From positions 1-64,000 of the forward strand of contig NZ_JACFXV010000067.1 of NCBI RefSeq assembly GCF_014050225.1: a DNA stretch of 64,000 nucleotides, in the 5' to 3' direction. A model generated the notes under the pieces. It had not been told where the DNA came from. It ran no database searches and saw only the letters and a list, made by a program, of their open reading frames with translations. Below, piece by piece: positions 63,452 to 64,000 of the stretch (position 1 is the first letter of the stretch; every line of letters starts with the position of its first letter). Source of the stretch: Stappia albiluteola. Its GTDB lineage: Bacteria > Pseudomonadota > Alphaproteobacteria > Rhizobiales > Stappiaceae. The position numbers were made by a program, and so were the translations under genes.

Positions 63452-64000
63452 ATGCTGCCAGCCCTGTTCGTATCGCACGGCGCCCCCGACCTCGCGGTGA
63501 TCGAGACGCCGGAGCACCATTTCCTGCGTGGGCTTGGCAAGACCTTGCCGAGGCCGAGGGCAATCGTTTCGATTTCTGCCCATTTCGAGACCGACTTCCC
63601 GGTGGTGGTTAGCGACCCTGCGCCGAAGACGATCTATGATTTCGGCAATTTCGATCCGCGCCTTTTGGAGATTACCTATCCCGCGCCGGGCGAACCGGCG
63701 CTTGCTACAAGCATCGTGGAAGGCTTGGCGGAACGTGGTGCCGATGTGGGGATTGCGCACCGGCGCGGCTTCGATCACGGCACATGGGTGCCATTGTCGC
63801 TGATCTATCCGGAAGCCGATATTCCGGTGGTGCAGCTTTCCGTTCAGCCCAAGGAAGGGCCGGAACATCACTTGCAGCTCGGACGGATGCTGCGGGAGGT
63901 GGTACCTGACGACGTGCTGGTCTTTGCCAGTGGCGCCCTGACGCACAATCTCGGCGAGTTGTTCGGCAAGGGGCAGATGCCGGCGCAGGATGCCCCGGTG
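63452..64000 (+). CDS. DODA-type (class III extradiol) dioxygenase, 3' end cut by window
   Basis: The first 183 codons; the frame is open to the last base. The ATG at 63452 follows CGGAGAGA. LFVSHGAPDLAV holds the first Fe or Zn His, SISAHFETDF the second, and RRGFDHGTWVPLSLIYPEAD the third region; FASGALTHNL follows. These match the LigB/DODA family of aromatic ring-opening enzymes. Family members this type are often annotated 4,5-DOPA dioxygenase; the real substrate is unknown. Confidence 0.85.
   Translation, partial: MLPALFVSHGAPDLAVIETPEHHFLRGLGKTLPRPRAIVSISAHFETDFPVVVSDPAPKTIYDFGNFDPRLLEITYPAPGEPALATSIVEGLAERGADVGIAHRRGFDHGTWVPLSLIYPEADIPVVQLSVQPKEGPEHHLQLGRMLREVVPDDVLVFASGALTHNLGELFGKGQMPAQDAPV

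Noticed and set aside
61909-63540. 543-codon open frame antisense to the DAHP synthase gene
   Set aside because: Shadow of a certain gene; it also crosses the terminator hairpin at 63377-63409.
1-64000. CRISPR arrays, rRNA operons or a complete prophage
   Set aside because: No regularly spaced repeats, rRNA sequence or structural phage gene set was seen; only a single DUF2793 gene suggests phage ancestry.

Overview
The window is chromosomal DNA of an alphaproteobacterium of the order Hyphomicrobiales (Rhizobiales), probably Rhizobiaceae/Phyllobacteriaceae-like. The GC-rich codon use, the conserved block phaC - alaC - hom - glpX - recJ, the GlmU, class II DAHP synthase and MCP types, and the homologues recognised all point that way. 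No species is claimed. About fifty genuine protein genes and one tRNA were found; there is no rRNA, CRISPR array or complete prophage.

Layout. 1-2.7 kb is a scar: an IS427-type IS5 element (5-872) with a damaged transposase sits in an IS3 transposase remnant, next to a strikingly AT-rich orphan glycosyltransferase. 2.7-6.5 kb is an arginine catabolic unit: an Lrp/AsnC regulator divergent from arginase and ornithine aminotransferase, then a second ureohydrolase. 6.5-17 kb is housekeeping: PHA synthase, a small lipoprotein, aminotransferase AlaC, homoserine dehydrogenase, GlpX, RecJ, GlmU. 17-25.4 kb is mixed: an orphan phage-type DUF2793 gene, a chemoreceptor, a PAS-HTH regulator, a UDP-sugar dehydrogenase, a GNAT-amidase pair and a polytopic membrane protein.

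25.4-46.3 kb is the most interesting part: an apparently complete corrinoid- and tetrahydrofolate-dependent demethylation pathway for a quaternary or tertiary amine in a presumably aerobic bacterium. It holds a polyamine-type ABC importer, a non-pyrrolysine MttB-family methyltransferase, a dimethylglycine dehydrogenase-like flavoprotein, a betaine-homocysteine methyltransferase-like enzyme, a SulP anion transporter with a hairpin-rich leader, a RACo-like corrinoid activator, a methyl-THF:corrinoid methyltransferase, a divergent MetF-like reductase, a small overlapping protein, a DUF1638 protein, the corrinoid protein, formate-THF ligase and a GlxA/GbdR-type AraC regulator. The likely flow is: amine imported; methyl moved by the MttB-like enzyme to the corrinoid protein; methyl moved to THF; oxidised by the MetF-like enzyme and on to formate with Fhs. 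The demethylated amine (for example dimethylglycine) is oxidised by the FAD enzyme with its own THF domain. Four of these enzymes carry arginine-rich termini while the corrinoid protein has a very acidic N-terminus, which suggests an electrostatic docking scheme.

46.7-56.4 kb is signalling: a class III nucleotidyl cyclase, tRNA-Val(CAC), a secreted single-Cache protein beside an MCP, a VasI-like secreted protein, phosphoglycolate phosphatase, and two tandem soluble chemoreceptors of MCP-PilZ-C-terminal-domain architecture. 56.6-64 kb is housekeeping and small metabolism: RpiA, a DUF2059 protein, glutathione reductase, a class V aminotransferase, a gamma-glutamylcyclotransferase-like protein, a MoaF-like protein, class II DAHP synthase and the start of a DODA-type dioxygenase gene cut by the window edge. 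All calls rest on reading translations and motifs by eye; no database search was run.
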